Origin: Vagococcus fluvialis bH819
GTDB taxonomy: Bacteria > Bacillota > Bacilli > Lactobacillales > Vagococcaceae
NCBI RefSeq assembly: GCF_900163795.1
Contig: NZ_FWFD01000015.1
Coordinates: 1-64,000, forward strand
Direction: 5' to 3'
DNA: 64,000 nt
Under the pieces are notes generated by a model. The model made no database searches and had not been told where the DNA came from. It was given only the letters and a program-made list of their open reading frames with translations. The translations under genes were made by a program, and so were the position numbers. Shown piece by piece: positions 8,679 through 17,066 of the stretch. The first letter of the stretch is position 1. Every line of letters starts with the position of its first letter.

Positions 8679-10589
8679 TTATACTAATCCAAACAAATGG
8701 GCAATTAAAGTCGTTAACATCGTAATACCAACACCAATAATAGTTGGTGTGATAAAAGAAATAAACGTCCATTTTTTACTTTTAGTTTCTTTGTAGATAG
8801 TTAAAAGTGTGGTTGAACAAGGCCAATGATATAAGGTAAATAGTAAAACGTTAGCTGCTGTTAACCACGTCCAACCGTTGTTAACAAGTAATTGGTGGAA
8901 CTCATTAAGGGAGCTATAATCAGTGATTGTGCTTGATGCCATATAACCCATGACCATAATAGGAATAACAATCTCATTAGCTGGAAGACCTAAAATAAAG
9001 GCCATTAAAATTGTTCCATCAAGTCCCATAAGTTGGGCAAAAGGATCAATAAAATTAGTAATAGCTTGTAAGATAGATTGGTCTCCCATCTGAATGTTAG
9101 CCAGAATCCAAATAACTAAACCAGCAGGAGCAGCTACAATCATAGCACGCCATAAAACAAAGAACGTTCGATCAAAAATAGAGCGAACAACTACTTGGCC
9201 TATTTGCGGTTTTCTATAAGGCGGTAGTTCTAAAGTGAAAGATGAAGGTAGTCCTTTTAAAATAGTTTTTGATAAAATATTTGAGACCCAAATAGTAGTT
9301 GCTACACCAAGTAAAATGACTAAAGTAAGAAAAACAGCAGATTTCAAAGAACTAAGTAACCCAGTATTTGTTCCGGCAAAAAACATTGTAATAATAGCAA
9401 TTAGAATAGGGAATCGTCCGTTACAAGGAACGAAATTATTTGTTATGATAGCGATTAATCTCTCTCTAGGTGAATCAATAATTCTAGTACCTACTACTCC
9501 AGCAGCATTACAACCAAAGCCCATACACATTGTTAAAGCTTGTTTTCCGCAAGCCCCAGCTTTTTGGAAATATTTATCCAAATTAAAAGCAACACGGGGT
9601 AAATAACCAAAATCTTCTAATAATGTGAAAATAGGGAAAAAGATCGCCATAGGTGGTAACATAACAGCGATGACTGTTGAGAGAACTTTATAAATGCCAT
9701 CAATAAAAACACTCTGAATCATAATCGGAATATTAGCTTGATTCGCTAAATTAGTTAACCAATTACCAAAGCGATTAAAATGATCAGCTAAAAAATTAGA
9801 AGGAGCATCCGCACCTACTATTGTGAACCAAAAAATAAGTAAAAGTAAGAGAATCATAATGGGAATACCCGTACTTTTTTGCGTTAGAACTTTATCTAAT
9901 GCTCGATCCCTTTTATCAAAATCTTTATCCCCGAATGTGATTACCTCATTAGAAATAACAGAAGCTCTGTCAAGAATAGCTAAAATTTCAGTTTCAGATT
10001 CTTGATGTATCTGGTTTAAAGCTTCTCTCATGTATGGATTAGCAGTGATTTTACCAGTGATAATATTTTCTACTTGGGTCATTAACTCATCTAGTCCTTG
10101 TTTTTTGACAGCTGAAGTTCCGACAACTGGAACCCCTAATAATTCTTGTAATTTTAATAAATTAATATCAATTTTTTTCTTTTTTGCTTCATCAAGAAGA
10201 TTGACGCAGACAATTACTTTTGGCGTAATTTGCATGATTTGAAGAACGAGATTTAAATTTCGTTCTAAACTAGTGGCATCACAAACGACGATTGTAGCTT
10301 CAGAGTCTGCAGATTCAATAAAATCTCGAGCAACCTCTTCTTCTTGAGAATGAGCCATCAGAGAATAAGTTCCAGGTAGATCAACTAAAACATACCCCTT
10401 ATTATTGTGTTGAGCATATCCTTGAGCTAAATCAACCGTTTTACCTGGCCAATTACCTGTGTGTTGTCTCATACCAGTCAATTCGTTAAAAATAGAACTT
10501 TTCCCCACATTTGGATTTCCAGCTAAAGAAATAACATGATCTGAGGCTGATTTTTTTTTGATTGAAAATATCTCATTATTAGTTGGCAT
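8679..10589 (-). CDS. feoB: Ferrous iron transporter B
   Basis: This 636-aa protein imports Fe(II) across the membrane. The N-terminal G-domain shows G1 GNPNVGKSS, the FeoB-specific MRQHTGNWPGKTV switch, G3 DLPGTYSL and G4 NLLDEAKK. About eight transmembrane helices follow from residue 240, with the conserved Gate motifs GFGCNAAGVVGTR and NNFVPCNGRFP. It is shorter than E. coli FeoB (773 aa) mainly at the C-terminus; no frame break is seen. It overlaps feoA by 11 bases, so the two are translated together from the promoter at 10857-10885. Confidence 0.95.
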   Translation of the reverse strand: MPTNNEIFSIKKKSASDHVISLAGNPNVGKSSIFNELTGMRQHTGNWPGKTVDLAQGYAQHNNKGYVLVDLPGTYSLMAHSQEEEVARDFIESADSEATIVVCDATSLERNLNLVLQIMQITPKVIVCVNLLDEAKKKKIDINLLKLQELLGVPVVGTSAVKKQGLDELMTQVENIITGKITANPYMREALNQIHQESETEILAILDRASVISNEVITFGDKDFDKRDRALDKVLTQKSTGIPIMILLLLLIFWFTIVGADAPSNFLADHFNRFGNWLTNLANQANIPIMIQSVFIDGIYKVLSTVIAVMLPPMAIFFPIFTLLEDFGYLPRVAFNLDKYFQKAGACGKQALTMCMGFGCNAAGVVGTRIIDSPRERLIAIITNNFVPCNGRFPILIAIITMFFAGTNTGLLSSLKSAVFLTLVILLGVATTIWVSNILSKTILKGLPSSFTLELPPYRKPQIGQVVVRSIFDRTFFVLWRAMIVAAPAGLVIWILANIQMGDQSILQAITNFIDPFAQLMGLDGTILMAFILGLPANEIVIPIMVMGYMASSTITDYSSLNEFHQLLVNNGWTWLTAANVLLFTLYHWPCSTTLLTIYKETKSKKWTFISFITPTIIGVGITMLTTLIAHLFGLV

Positions 10590-10815
10590 TATTTTTTTTC
10601 ACCTCAATGTACTGAGCATCACTATTTCTGAGCGCAATAGTTGTTCCACGAACACGGTAAGCAATAGGATCTCCTTTAGGACTAACTAGAACTTTTTTCA
10701 CAATAGTCCCTTTATAAAAACCTAAATCAAATAAACGACGTTTCATCTCTTCGTCTGGATGAATAATATTTTCAATGATTGCTTCTTCTTGAGTGTGAAT
10801 TGCTAATAAATTCAT
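10579..10815 (-). CDS. feoA: Ferrous iron transport accessory protein A
   Basis: This 78-aa SH3-like FeoA protein has the typical PKGDPIAYRVRGTTIALRNSDA core (positions about 48-70). FeoA is a cytoplasmic partner that supports FeoB-driven Fe(II) uptake. It is the first gene of a two-gene operon; its end overlaps the feoB start. A GAAAGGAT ribosome site precedes the ATG, and a palindromic metal-repressor operator lies 19 bases upstream. Confidence 0.93.
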   Translation of the reverse strand: MNLLAIHTQEEAIIENIIHPDEEMKRRLFDLGFYKGTIVKKVLVSPKGDPIAYRVRGTTIALRNSDAQYIEVKKNNAN

Positions 10816-10833
10816 AAAGATAATCCTTTCTTT

Positions 10834-10885
10834 TTAGGTTAACCTAATCTTTTTTTATTATAACCCTAAGCGAAAACTTTATCAA
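10834..10885 (-). promoter_or_regulatory. feoAB promoter with DtxR-type palindromic operator
   Basis: Reading the minus strand, TTGATA (10885-10880), 17 bases, then TATAAT (10862-10857) form a strong promoter. The perfect palindrome TTAGGTTAACCTAA (10834-10847) lies at the transcription start. It resembles the half-sites of DtxR/IdeR-family iron boxes (TTAGGTTAGCCTAA type), so iron-dependent repression by a DtxR-family protein is likely; the repressor gene is not in this window. Confidence 0.8.
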
Positions 10886-10973
10886 TATACGTAAAAAGAC
10901 AAAATTTATTTTATGATGTTAAATGAATCAAAATTGGTTATAATTAAATGACTACAAAAAAAGGAATGATGGA

Positions 10974-12152
10974 ATGTCTATTGAAAAGTTTATAGAAAAC
11001 TATTATGTTGAAAGAGCTGGAACGAATTCAGTTAAATGGGATGGCATGAATGAACGTTTCTCAACAGCGGATTTACTGCCTTTATGGGTTGCAGATATGG
11101 ATTTTAAAGTTCCTAAAGAAGTTCAAGCAAAAATGATTGAACGAATTGAGCATGGTGTGTTTGGTTATTCTTTAGTGAGTGATTCATATTACAATTCATT
11201 TATGAAATGGCAAAAAAAGCGTCACAATATTGAAATTAAGAAAGAATGGATTAGATTCACTACTGGAGTGGTTAATTCATTTAATTATTTAATCCAGGCG
11301 TTTAGTCAAGAAAATGAAAGTGTTATTATTTTAGCTCCAGTTTATTATCCTTTTTATGATGCTATTATTAATAATAATCGTCAATTAGTGGTCTCTCATT
11401 TGGAAAATAATAAAGGGATATATGGAATTAATTTTGAGCAATTTGAAGCTGATATTATCGAAAATAAGGTTAAGTTATTTCTCCATTGTTCACCACAAAA
11501 TCCTGTTGGAAGAGTGTGGAGTAAAAATGAATTAGAACGTTTATTAGAAATTTGCTTGAAACATGGTGTAAAAGTTATCTCAGATGAAATTCATCAAGAT
11601 TTTATTCAGCCAGGTCAAGAATTTATTAGTACTTTGTCTGTAGAGGAAAAATATTTAGATCATTTATTTGTGCTAAGTGCACCTTCTAAAACATTTAATA
11701 TTGCTAGTTTACTTCATTCTCATCTTTTAATCCCCAATCAAGAATTAAGATCAGAGTATGATTTATTTGCTGAAAAAGCAGTTAATAATACTGTTAGTTT
11801 GATGGGAACGATTGCGACAGAGGCTGCTTATACTTATGGTTCAGAATGGTTGGATGAATTGATAGAAGTCATTGAACACAACTACAAAGTTATGAGTCAG
11901 TTATTTGAAAAAGAGCTCCCTCATGTTGTTGTGTCACCCAAAGAAGCTACTTACTTGGCTTGGGTAGATTTATCTTACTATTTAAAAGAGCAAGATATCG
12001 TTAATATTATGGAAGAAAAAGCTAAAATAGCAGTTGATTATGGTGAGTGGTTTGATGCAAATCATTCATCATTTATTAGAATTAATTTAGCAACTAAAAC
12101 TGAGAATATAGTAGAAGCAACCCAAAAATTAATCAGTTTTTTAAAGGTGTAA
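10974..12152 (+). CDS. PatB/MalY-type PLP-dependent C-S lyase
   Basis: This 392-aa fold-type I PLP enzyme carries the MalY/PatB signature LPLWVADMDFKVP near the N-terminus. It also has NPVGRVW (about 178-184), SDEIHQDF and the PLP lysine in SAPSKTFNIA. Members cleave cystathionine or cysteine at the C-S bond, giving pyruvate, ammonia and a thiol; some also act as aminotransferases. A TATAAT -10 lies at 10939-10944 upstream, diverging from feoAB. No methionine or cysteine genes adjoin it, so cystathionine beta-lyase is plausible but not proven. Confidence 0.85.
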   Translation: MSIEKFIENYYVERAGTNSVKWDGMNERFSTADLLPLWVADMDFKVPKEVQAKMIERIEHGVFGYSLVSDSYYNSFMKWQKKRHNIEIKKEWIRFTTGVVNSFNYLIQAFSQENESVIILAPVYYPFYDAIINNNRQLVVSHLENNKGIYGINFEQFEADIIENKVKLFLHCSPQNPVGRVWSKNELERLLEICLKHGVKVISDEIHQDFIQPGQEFISTLSVEEKYLDHLFVLSAPSKTFNIASLLHSHLLIPNQELRSEYDLFAEKAVNNTVSLMGTIATEAAYTYGSEWLDELIEVIEHNYKVMSQLFEKELPHVVVSPKEATYLAWVDLSYYLKEQDIVNIMEEKAKIAVDYGEWFDANHSSFIRINLATKTENIVEATQKLISFLKV

Positions 12153-12187
12153 ATATAACATGTTATTTTAAAAGTTTAAATTTGTTT

Positions 12188-12216
12188 AAACCTCTTTTGT
12201 AAAAGGTGGTTTTTAT
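12188..12216 (+). terminator. Intrinsic terminator after the C-S lyase gene
   Basis: AAACC-CTTTT pairs with AAAAG-GGTTT around a two-base loop and is followed by T residues. Confidence 0.75.
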
Positions 12217-12267
12217 AAAAGCTGTATGATAGAATAATTTTAAATTGTTATTTATAGGAGATGGATT

Positions 12268-13206
12268 ATGGAAACCCGTAAGAAAAATAGAAATAAAAAA
12301 AGCAGTCCTTTAAAAAAGACAATCTTCATTTTACTAGGAATTTTAGTTGTTCTTTTAGTAGGAGCAACAGCATTTTTAGGTAAAACGTATTTTGATGTTA
12401 AAAATACAGCTAATAAAGTAAGTAAACCTGTTGAGGGAAGAGTAGATACAACTAATATTAAAGATGGAGAACCATTTTCTGTTCTTTTATTAGGCCTTGA
12501 CACTGGTGAATTCGGGCGAACAGATGTTGGTCGTTCGGATACTATTTTAGTCGCAACAGTTAACCCAAAAGAAAATAAAACAACACTAGTCAGCGTTCCA
12601 CGTGATACACGTATGGAAATGGTAGGACACGGCACTGTTGAAAAAGCAGCCCATGCCTATGCGTACGGGCAAGAAAAAATGGCATTAGATTCAATGGAAA
12701 AATTCTTAGACATCCCACTTGATCACTATGTTTGGATCAATATGGAAGGGTTTGAAGATTTAGTCAATGCAGTAGACGGCGTAGAAGTAAATAATAAATT
12801 TGAATTTGAACAAGATGGTCATAAATTCTCTAAAGGAAAAAACAAACTAAATGGAGATCAAGCTTTAGCATATACTCGTATGAGATATGAAGATCCAAAT
12901 GGTGATTATGGTCGTCAAGTTAGACAACAAGAAGTGATTGGTTCAATTGCAGACCGTGCCTTAACTTTTAGTGGTGTAACCAGATATAAACAAATTTTAA
13001 AAGCTATTGAAGATAACATGAAAACAGATTTAGAACCTGAAGAAATGTTTACAATTGCTAAAGATTATAGAAATTGTTTCACAACTATTGATAATGAAAC
13101 ACTTCATGGTAATGGAGAAACAATTGATGGTTTATCTTATCAAGTTATCCCAGACGAAGAATTAGCTCGTGTTCAAGCGTTATTAAAACAACAACTACCA
13201 AAATAA
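12268..13206 (+). CDS. LytR-CpsA-Psr (LCP) family cell-wall ligase
   Basis: This 312-aa protein has a basic cytoplasmic tail, one transmembrane segment (about 17-40) and an extracellular LCP domain. Visible LCP hallmarks are LLLGLDTGEFGRTDVGRSDTI (about 73-93), LVSVPRDTRM and the later YTRMRYEDPNGDYGRQVRQQ with its conserved arginines. LCP enzymes transfer teichoic acids or polysaccharides from undecaprenyl phosphate to peptidoglycan. The GGAGATGG site precedes the ATG, and a TATGAT -10 candidate lies at 12225. It is a single gene, convergent to pepC with a strong shared terminator. Confidence 0.92.
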   Translation: METRKKNRNKKSSPLKKTIFILLGILVVLLVGATAFLGKTYFDVKNTANKVSKPVEGRVDTTNIKDGEPFSVLLLGLDTGEFGRTDVGRSDTILVATVNPKENKTTLVSVPRDTRMEMVGHGTVEKAAHAYAYGQEKMALDSMEKFLDIPLDHYVWINMEGFEDLVNAVDGVEVNNKFEFEQDGHKFSKGKNKLNGDQALAYTRMRYEDPNGDYGRQVRQQEVIGSIADRALTFSGVTRYKQILKAIEDNMKTDLEPEEMFTIAKDYRNCFTTIDNETLHGNGETIDGLSYQVIPDEELARVQALLKQQLPK

Positions 13207-13251
13207 AAAATCTGCGGTGTAAGTTTTTAACTTACACCGCAGATTTTTTTT
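13205..13251. terminator. Strong bidirectional terminator (LCP gene / pepC side)
   Basis: AAATCTGCGGTGTAAG pairs perfectly with CTTACACCGCAGATTT around a short T/A loop, with A and T runs at the edges. On the minus strand it follows the repeat array downstream of pepC. Confidence 0.92.
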
Positions 13252-13549
13252 AGTAATTCTTCCAGTTGCTTGGAGCTAAACGCCTTTTTCATCACGCTGT
13301 TTTAGTCGGGACTAAAAAATCAGCTCCTACGGTAACTTCAGTAACAGCAATCAAGCCTAAAAGCGTGGCTTGTTTACTATTCCTTCCAGTTACTTGGAGC
13401 TAAACGATTTTTTATTCACCTTGTTTTAGTCTGGATTCAAAAGGCAACTCCTACGACAACTTCAGAATTACTAATCAATCCCAACAACATGGATTGTTTA
13501 GTAGTTCTTCCAGTTGCTTGGAGCTAAACGCCTTTTTCATCACGCTGTT
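13252..13549 (-). repeat. Structured 3'-UTR repeat, two full units plus one truncated
   Basis: Read on the minus strand from the pepC stop codon, two ~110-base units (about 13545-13430 and 13428-13305) and a cut third unit (13302-13252) follow each other. Each full unit folds into one long interrupted hairpin. P1 is AAAGGC-GTTT-AGCTCC with GGAGTT-GCCTTT, P2 is GCAACT with AGTTGT, and P3 is an A/T-rich stem ending CAATCC/GGATTG. The second unit changes P1 to AAATC/GATTT and P2 to GTAACT/AGTTAC, keeping pairing. Related copies lie at 19896, 32556 and 36444. Confidence 0.85.
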
Positions 13550-14884
13550 TTAAGCTAGTGCTCCCATGGGGTCCCAAGGTAGGAGTGTTGTGACTTGGTC
13601 TTTTTCGATGTCTTCTAATAGTTCTTTTGTTAAGAATTTTTTATTGATTACAATTTGGTAAGTGTATTCATCTAACCAAGCATCACTCATAACAAAGTAA
13701 CCTTTGCTGCCTACTTTATCGCCCCAACTATTTTCGACCTTCCATTTAGCCGGTTTATCATTTATTAAATCCACACCAGTAATAACCATAGCGTGAGTCA
13801 TTAAACTTTCACCATAATCCAAACGTTCTGCTTTTGTCATGCCAAAATCCACATCTAAAGTTTCTGCGACACTATAAACGTCAGTTGCCATAATACCTGA
13901 GTCACGTGTTGATGATTGACCGACATCACAGCCAAACCAAATAGCTTCTCCAGATTTCAATTGATTGATTGCTAAGTTTTTAAAGGTATCCATATCTACG
14001 TTTAAATGACGAACTTCTTTTCCACCAACCACATTGCCTAACATTTCAACGGTGTAAACTTGATTGTAAGGTTTATCTTTAGTTGGTGCATTGATAATAC
14101 TCACATAATCAGATAAATCACGTCCGATAAATTCATCGTAAAATGATTGTGGTGTTAGATCTTGTTTTAAATGATAGTTTCCATCTGTATCTACATAAGA
14201 ATAATCAAAGTGTTCTGGGGGTGTGCCCAAAGAAGTTGCTAATAAATTATAAACTTCTTGAAGCATGTTATTTTTAGCTATTGTAATTTCTTCTGTAGAT
14301 GTATTTTCTGAAACTAATTTTCGTAAAGTAATAGCATCTTTTCTTAATTTTTTATTTAAGAAAGCATTTAAGTCACTACTTTTTGAGCTACTAAAGGTTT
14401 CTGGCATAATTGTTTTTGGAACAATTCCGTATTTTTGAATAATGGCAACTAGCATATCCCATTGACCACCATCTTGTTGTGGTGTTTGAAGTAAAAAAGC
14501 TACTTTACGGCTTGATAAATCTTCTGTTGCAGTAGTAAGAATATTTTCATAGAAATAGTTTGCCTTTTCAAATTTATCCCAGAAAAATGTATAGTTTTGA
14601 GATAACTCGAAATCTTTAATGTTAAAAGTATCTGTAATTTGGTGACGGAAGGTATTAAGTGCAGCAAACATCCAACAACGGCCACTTTGTTTTTGATTAG
14701 CTACTTTTCCAGTATCTATATCAATTGAAAAAACAGGATTATTTTTTATTACAGAAGATTGATTTTCTGATGAAGCTAAAATTCCGTTCTTTTTAACAGC
14801 TCTTTGGCTGATTAAATGGCTTGGATTAGCGTAGTAAGTTTCGTTTAATGCTTTAATTTGTTTCATTGAAATTTCTTTAGACAT
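13550..14884 (-). CDS. pepC: Aminopeptidase C (bleomycin hydrolase family)
   Basis: This 444-aa cytoplasmic cysteine aminopeptidase of peptidase family C1B removes N-terminal residues from peptides. The active site is complete: Gln and Cys70 in QKQSGRCWMFAALN, His in LMTHAMVITGVD, Asn in KVENSWGDKVG. Length matches lactic-acid bacterial PepC (about 440-450). The ATG follows AAAGGATG. The stop codon abuts the structured repeat array, and transcription probably ends at 13205-13251. It is a single gene, divergent from uvrB. Confidence 0.95.
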   Translation of the reverse strand: MSKEISMKQIKALNETYYANPSHLISQRAVKKNGILASSENQSSVIKNNPVFSIDIDTGKVANQKQSGRCWMFAALNTFRHQITDTFNIKDFELSQNYTFFWDKFEKANYFYENILTTATEDLSSRKVAFLLQTPQQDGGQWDMLVAIIQKYGIVPKTIMPETFSSSKSSDLNAFLNKKLRKDAITLRKLVSENTSTEEITIAKNNMLQEVYNLLATSLGTPPEHFDYSYVDTDGNYHLKQDLTPQSFYDEFIGRDLSDYVSIINAPTKDKPYNQVYTVEMLGNVVGGKEVRHLNVDMDTFKNLAINQLKSGEAIWFGCDVGQSSTRDSGIMATDVYSVAETLDVDFGMTKAERLDYGESLMTHAMVITGVDLINDKPAKWKVENSWGDKVGSKGYFVMSDAWLDEYTYQIVINKKFLTKELLEDIEKDQVTTLLPWDPMGALA

Positions 14885-14995
14885 AAATGGAACATCCTTT
14901 CTTTTTTAACATATGTATGACTATTCATTTATTCTACTCTTTTAGTTCGTAAAAGGAAAATGATATGATTATTTTTTTGTTTTTAAAAGTTCCAA

Positions 14996-15025
14996 TTGGC
15001 GAAAGTGTGTTCGGTATGGTAAAAT
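14996..15025 (+). promoter_or_regulatory. uvrBA promoter with LexA/DinR (SOS) box
   Basis: TTGGCG (14996-15001), an 18-base spacer and TAAAAT (15020-15025) fit a sigma-A promoter. Inside the spacer, CGAAAGTGTGTTCG (15000-15013) matches the Gram-positive SOS box CGAACRNRYGTTYC at 12 of 14 positions. DNA-damage induction of uvrBA is implied. Confidence 0.75.
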
Positions 15026-15060
15026 AAAGCAATTAATAAACAGCCAAAGGAGTCAAGAAA

Positions 15061-17055
15061 ATGATAGAAAGACGAACAGATTATACTTTCGATTTGGTGT
15101 CTAAATACGAACCTTCTGGAGATCAACCAGAAGCCATTAAAATGTTAGTAGATAATATAAATAAAAAAGAAAAAGCGCAAATTTTATTAGGTGTAACAGG
15201 TTCTGGTAAAACATTTACCATGTCTAATGTTATCAAAGAAGTTAATAAACCAACACTTATTATTGCTCATAATAAAACATTAGCAGGTCAACTGTATAGC
15301 GAATTCAAAGAATTTTTCCCTAATAATGCAGTCGAATATTTTGTTAGTTATTATGATTATTATCAACCAGAAGCGTATGTTCCTTCTAGTGACACATATA
15401 TCGAAAAGGACTCTAGTGTGAATGATGAGATTGATAAATTACGACATTCAGCGACTAGCTCTTTACTTGAGAGAAATGATGTGATTGTAGTCGCTTCTGT
15501 TTCTTGTATCTATGGTTTGGGTGATCCTAAAGAGTATCAAGAGCAAGTTTTATCATTAAGAGTGGGAATGGAGATGGAACGTGATCAGCTTTTGAGAGCT
15601 CTAGTTGATATTCAATTTGATCGTAACGATATTGATTTCCAACGGGGACGTTTTAGAGTTCGTGGCGATGTAGTGGAAATTTTTCTTGCTTCAAGAGATG
15701 AACATGCTTTACGGGTCGAATTTTTTGGAGATGAAATTGACCGAATTCGTGAAGTGAATGCGTTAACAGGTGAAATAATGAAAGACACAGAGCATGTAGC
15801 CATTTTCCCAGCAAAACACTTTGTGACCAACGAAGAACAAATGGAGGAAGCCATTGCTAGAATTCAAATGGAACTTGATGTGAGATTAAAAGAATTAAAA
15901 GCCGATGAAAAATTAATCGAAGCTCAACGTTTAGAACAACGAACAAATTATGATATTGAGATGATGCGTGAAATGGGCTACTGTTCTGGGATTGAAAACT
16001 ATTCCCGTCAAATGGAAGGCAGAAAAGAAGGGGAACCACCTTATACTTTAATTGATTTCTTCCCAGAAGATTCATTAATTATGGTAGATGAATCTCACGT
16101 AACGATGCCCCAAGTTCGAGGAATGTATAACGGGGACAGAGCTAGAAAGCAAATGTTAGTGGATTATGGTTTCAGATTACCAAGTGCTCTTGACAATCGA
16201 CCGTTGCAATTATCTGAGTTTGAAGAGCATGTGGATCAAATCGTCTATGTTTCGGCAACTCCTGGTCCTTACGAAGCAGAGCAAACGGACATCGTGGCAG
16301 AACAAATTATTCGTCCGACAGGGTTACTAGATCCTGAAATTGAAGTAAGACCAATTATGGGACAAATTGATGATTTAGTTGGTGAAATCAATGAGCGGGT
16401 TGAGAAAAATGAACGTGTCTTCATTACGACTTTGACGAAAAAAATGTCAGAGGATTTAACAGATTACTTTAAAGAGTTAGGAATCAAAGTGAAGTATCTA
16501 CATAGTGATATAAAAACATTAGAAAGAACTGAAATAATTCGAGATTTAAGATTGGGTGAATTTGATGTCTTGATTGGTATCAACCTTTTAAGAGAAGGAA
16601 TTGATGTCCCAGAAGTTTCACTAGTGGCGATTCTTGATGCAGATAAGGAAGGTTTCTTAAGAAGTCAACGTTCCTTAGTGCAAATAATTGGTCGGGCAGC
16701 AAGAAATGAGAACGGAAAAGTAATCATGTATGCGAACAAAATGACGGATTCTATGAATTATGCGATTGAAGAAACAGGAAGAAGACGTGGTATTCAAGAG
16801 GCGTATAACACAGAGCATGGCATTACACCAAAAACAATAATTAAAGAAATTCGTGACTTGATTCGGATTTCTAAAACGAACGATGATGAAGAGGATGTTA
16901 GCTTAACAGAACAATATGAGAACTTAAATAAAGCTGAAAAATCAGAATTATTAGTAGAACTTGAAGCTCAAATGAAAGATGCAGCGAAATCATTAGACTT
17001 TGAAAAAGCAGCAACATTGAGAGATACGATTTTAGAATTAAAGGCACTTAAATAA
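15061..17055 (+). CDS. uvrB: Excinuclease ABC subunit B
   Basis: This 664-aa DEAD-like helicase is the damage-verification subunit of nucleotide excision repair. It shows Walker [11 protein letters not shown], the beta-hairpin [16 protein letters not shown]-type VDESHVT, motif [11 protein letters not shown] and the C-terminal UVR domain that binds UvrC (about 625-660). The ATG follows AAAGGAG. It is co-transcribed with uvrA 11 bases downstream from a promoter carrying an SOS box. Confidence 0.97.
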   Translation: MIERRTDYTFDLVSKYEPSGDQPEAIKMLVDNINKKEKAQILLGVTGSGKTFTMSNVIKEVNKPTLIIAHNKTLAGQLYSEFKEFFPNNAVEYFVSYYDYYQPEAYVPSSDTYIEKDSSVNDEIDKLRHSATSSLLERNDVIVVASVSCIYGLGDPKEYQEQVLSLRVGMEMERDQLLRALVDIQFDRNDIDFQRGRFRVRGDVVEIFLASRDEHALRVEFFGDEIDRIREVNALTGEIMKDTEHVAIFPAKHFVTNEEQMEEAIARIQMELDVRLKELKADEKLIEAQRLEQRTNYDIEMMREMGYCSGIENYSRQMEGRKEGEPPYTLIDFFPEDSLIMVDESHVTMPQVRGMYNGDRARKQMLVDYGFRLPSALDNRPLQLSEFEEHVDQIVYVSATPGPYEAEQTDIVAEQIIRPTGLLDPEIEVRPIMGQIDDLVGEINERVEKNERVFITTLTKKMSEDLTDYFKELGIKVKYLHSDIKTLERTEIIRDLRLGEFDVLIGINLLREGIDVPEVSLVAILDADKEGFLRSQRSLVQIIGRAARNENGKVIMYANKMTDSMNYAIEETGRRRGIQEAYNTEHGITPKTIIKEIRDLIRISKTNDDEEDVSLTEQYENLNKAEKSELLVELEAQMKDAAKSLDFEKAATLRDTILELKALK

Positions 17056-17066
17056 GGAGGATGATC

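Noticed and set aside
9235-9606. Open frame antisense to feoB (123 codons)
   Set aside because: feoB covers it with all family motifs; the antisense frame has no ribosome site and low-complexity, basic content typical of a shadow.
12252-12635. 127-codon minus-strand frame over the LCP gene start
   Set aside because: It overlaps the LCP transmembrane and catalytic start on the other strand and includes its ribosome site; a shadow frame.
13252-13549. Reading the structured repeats as a CRISPR array or tandem spacers
   Set aside because: Units are about 110 bases with internal pairing and no uniform 25-40-base repeat/spacer pattern, and no cas genes are in the window.
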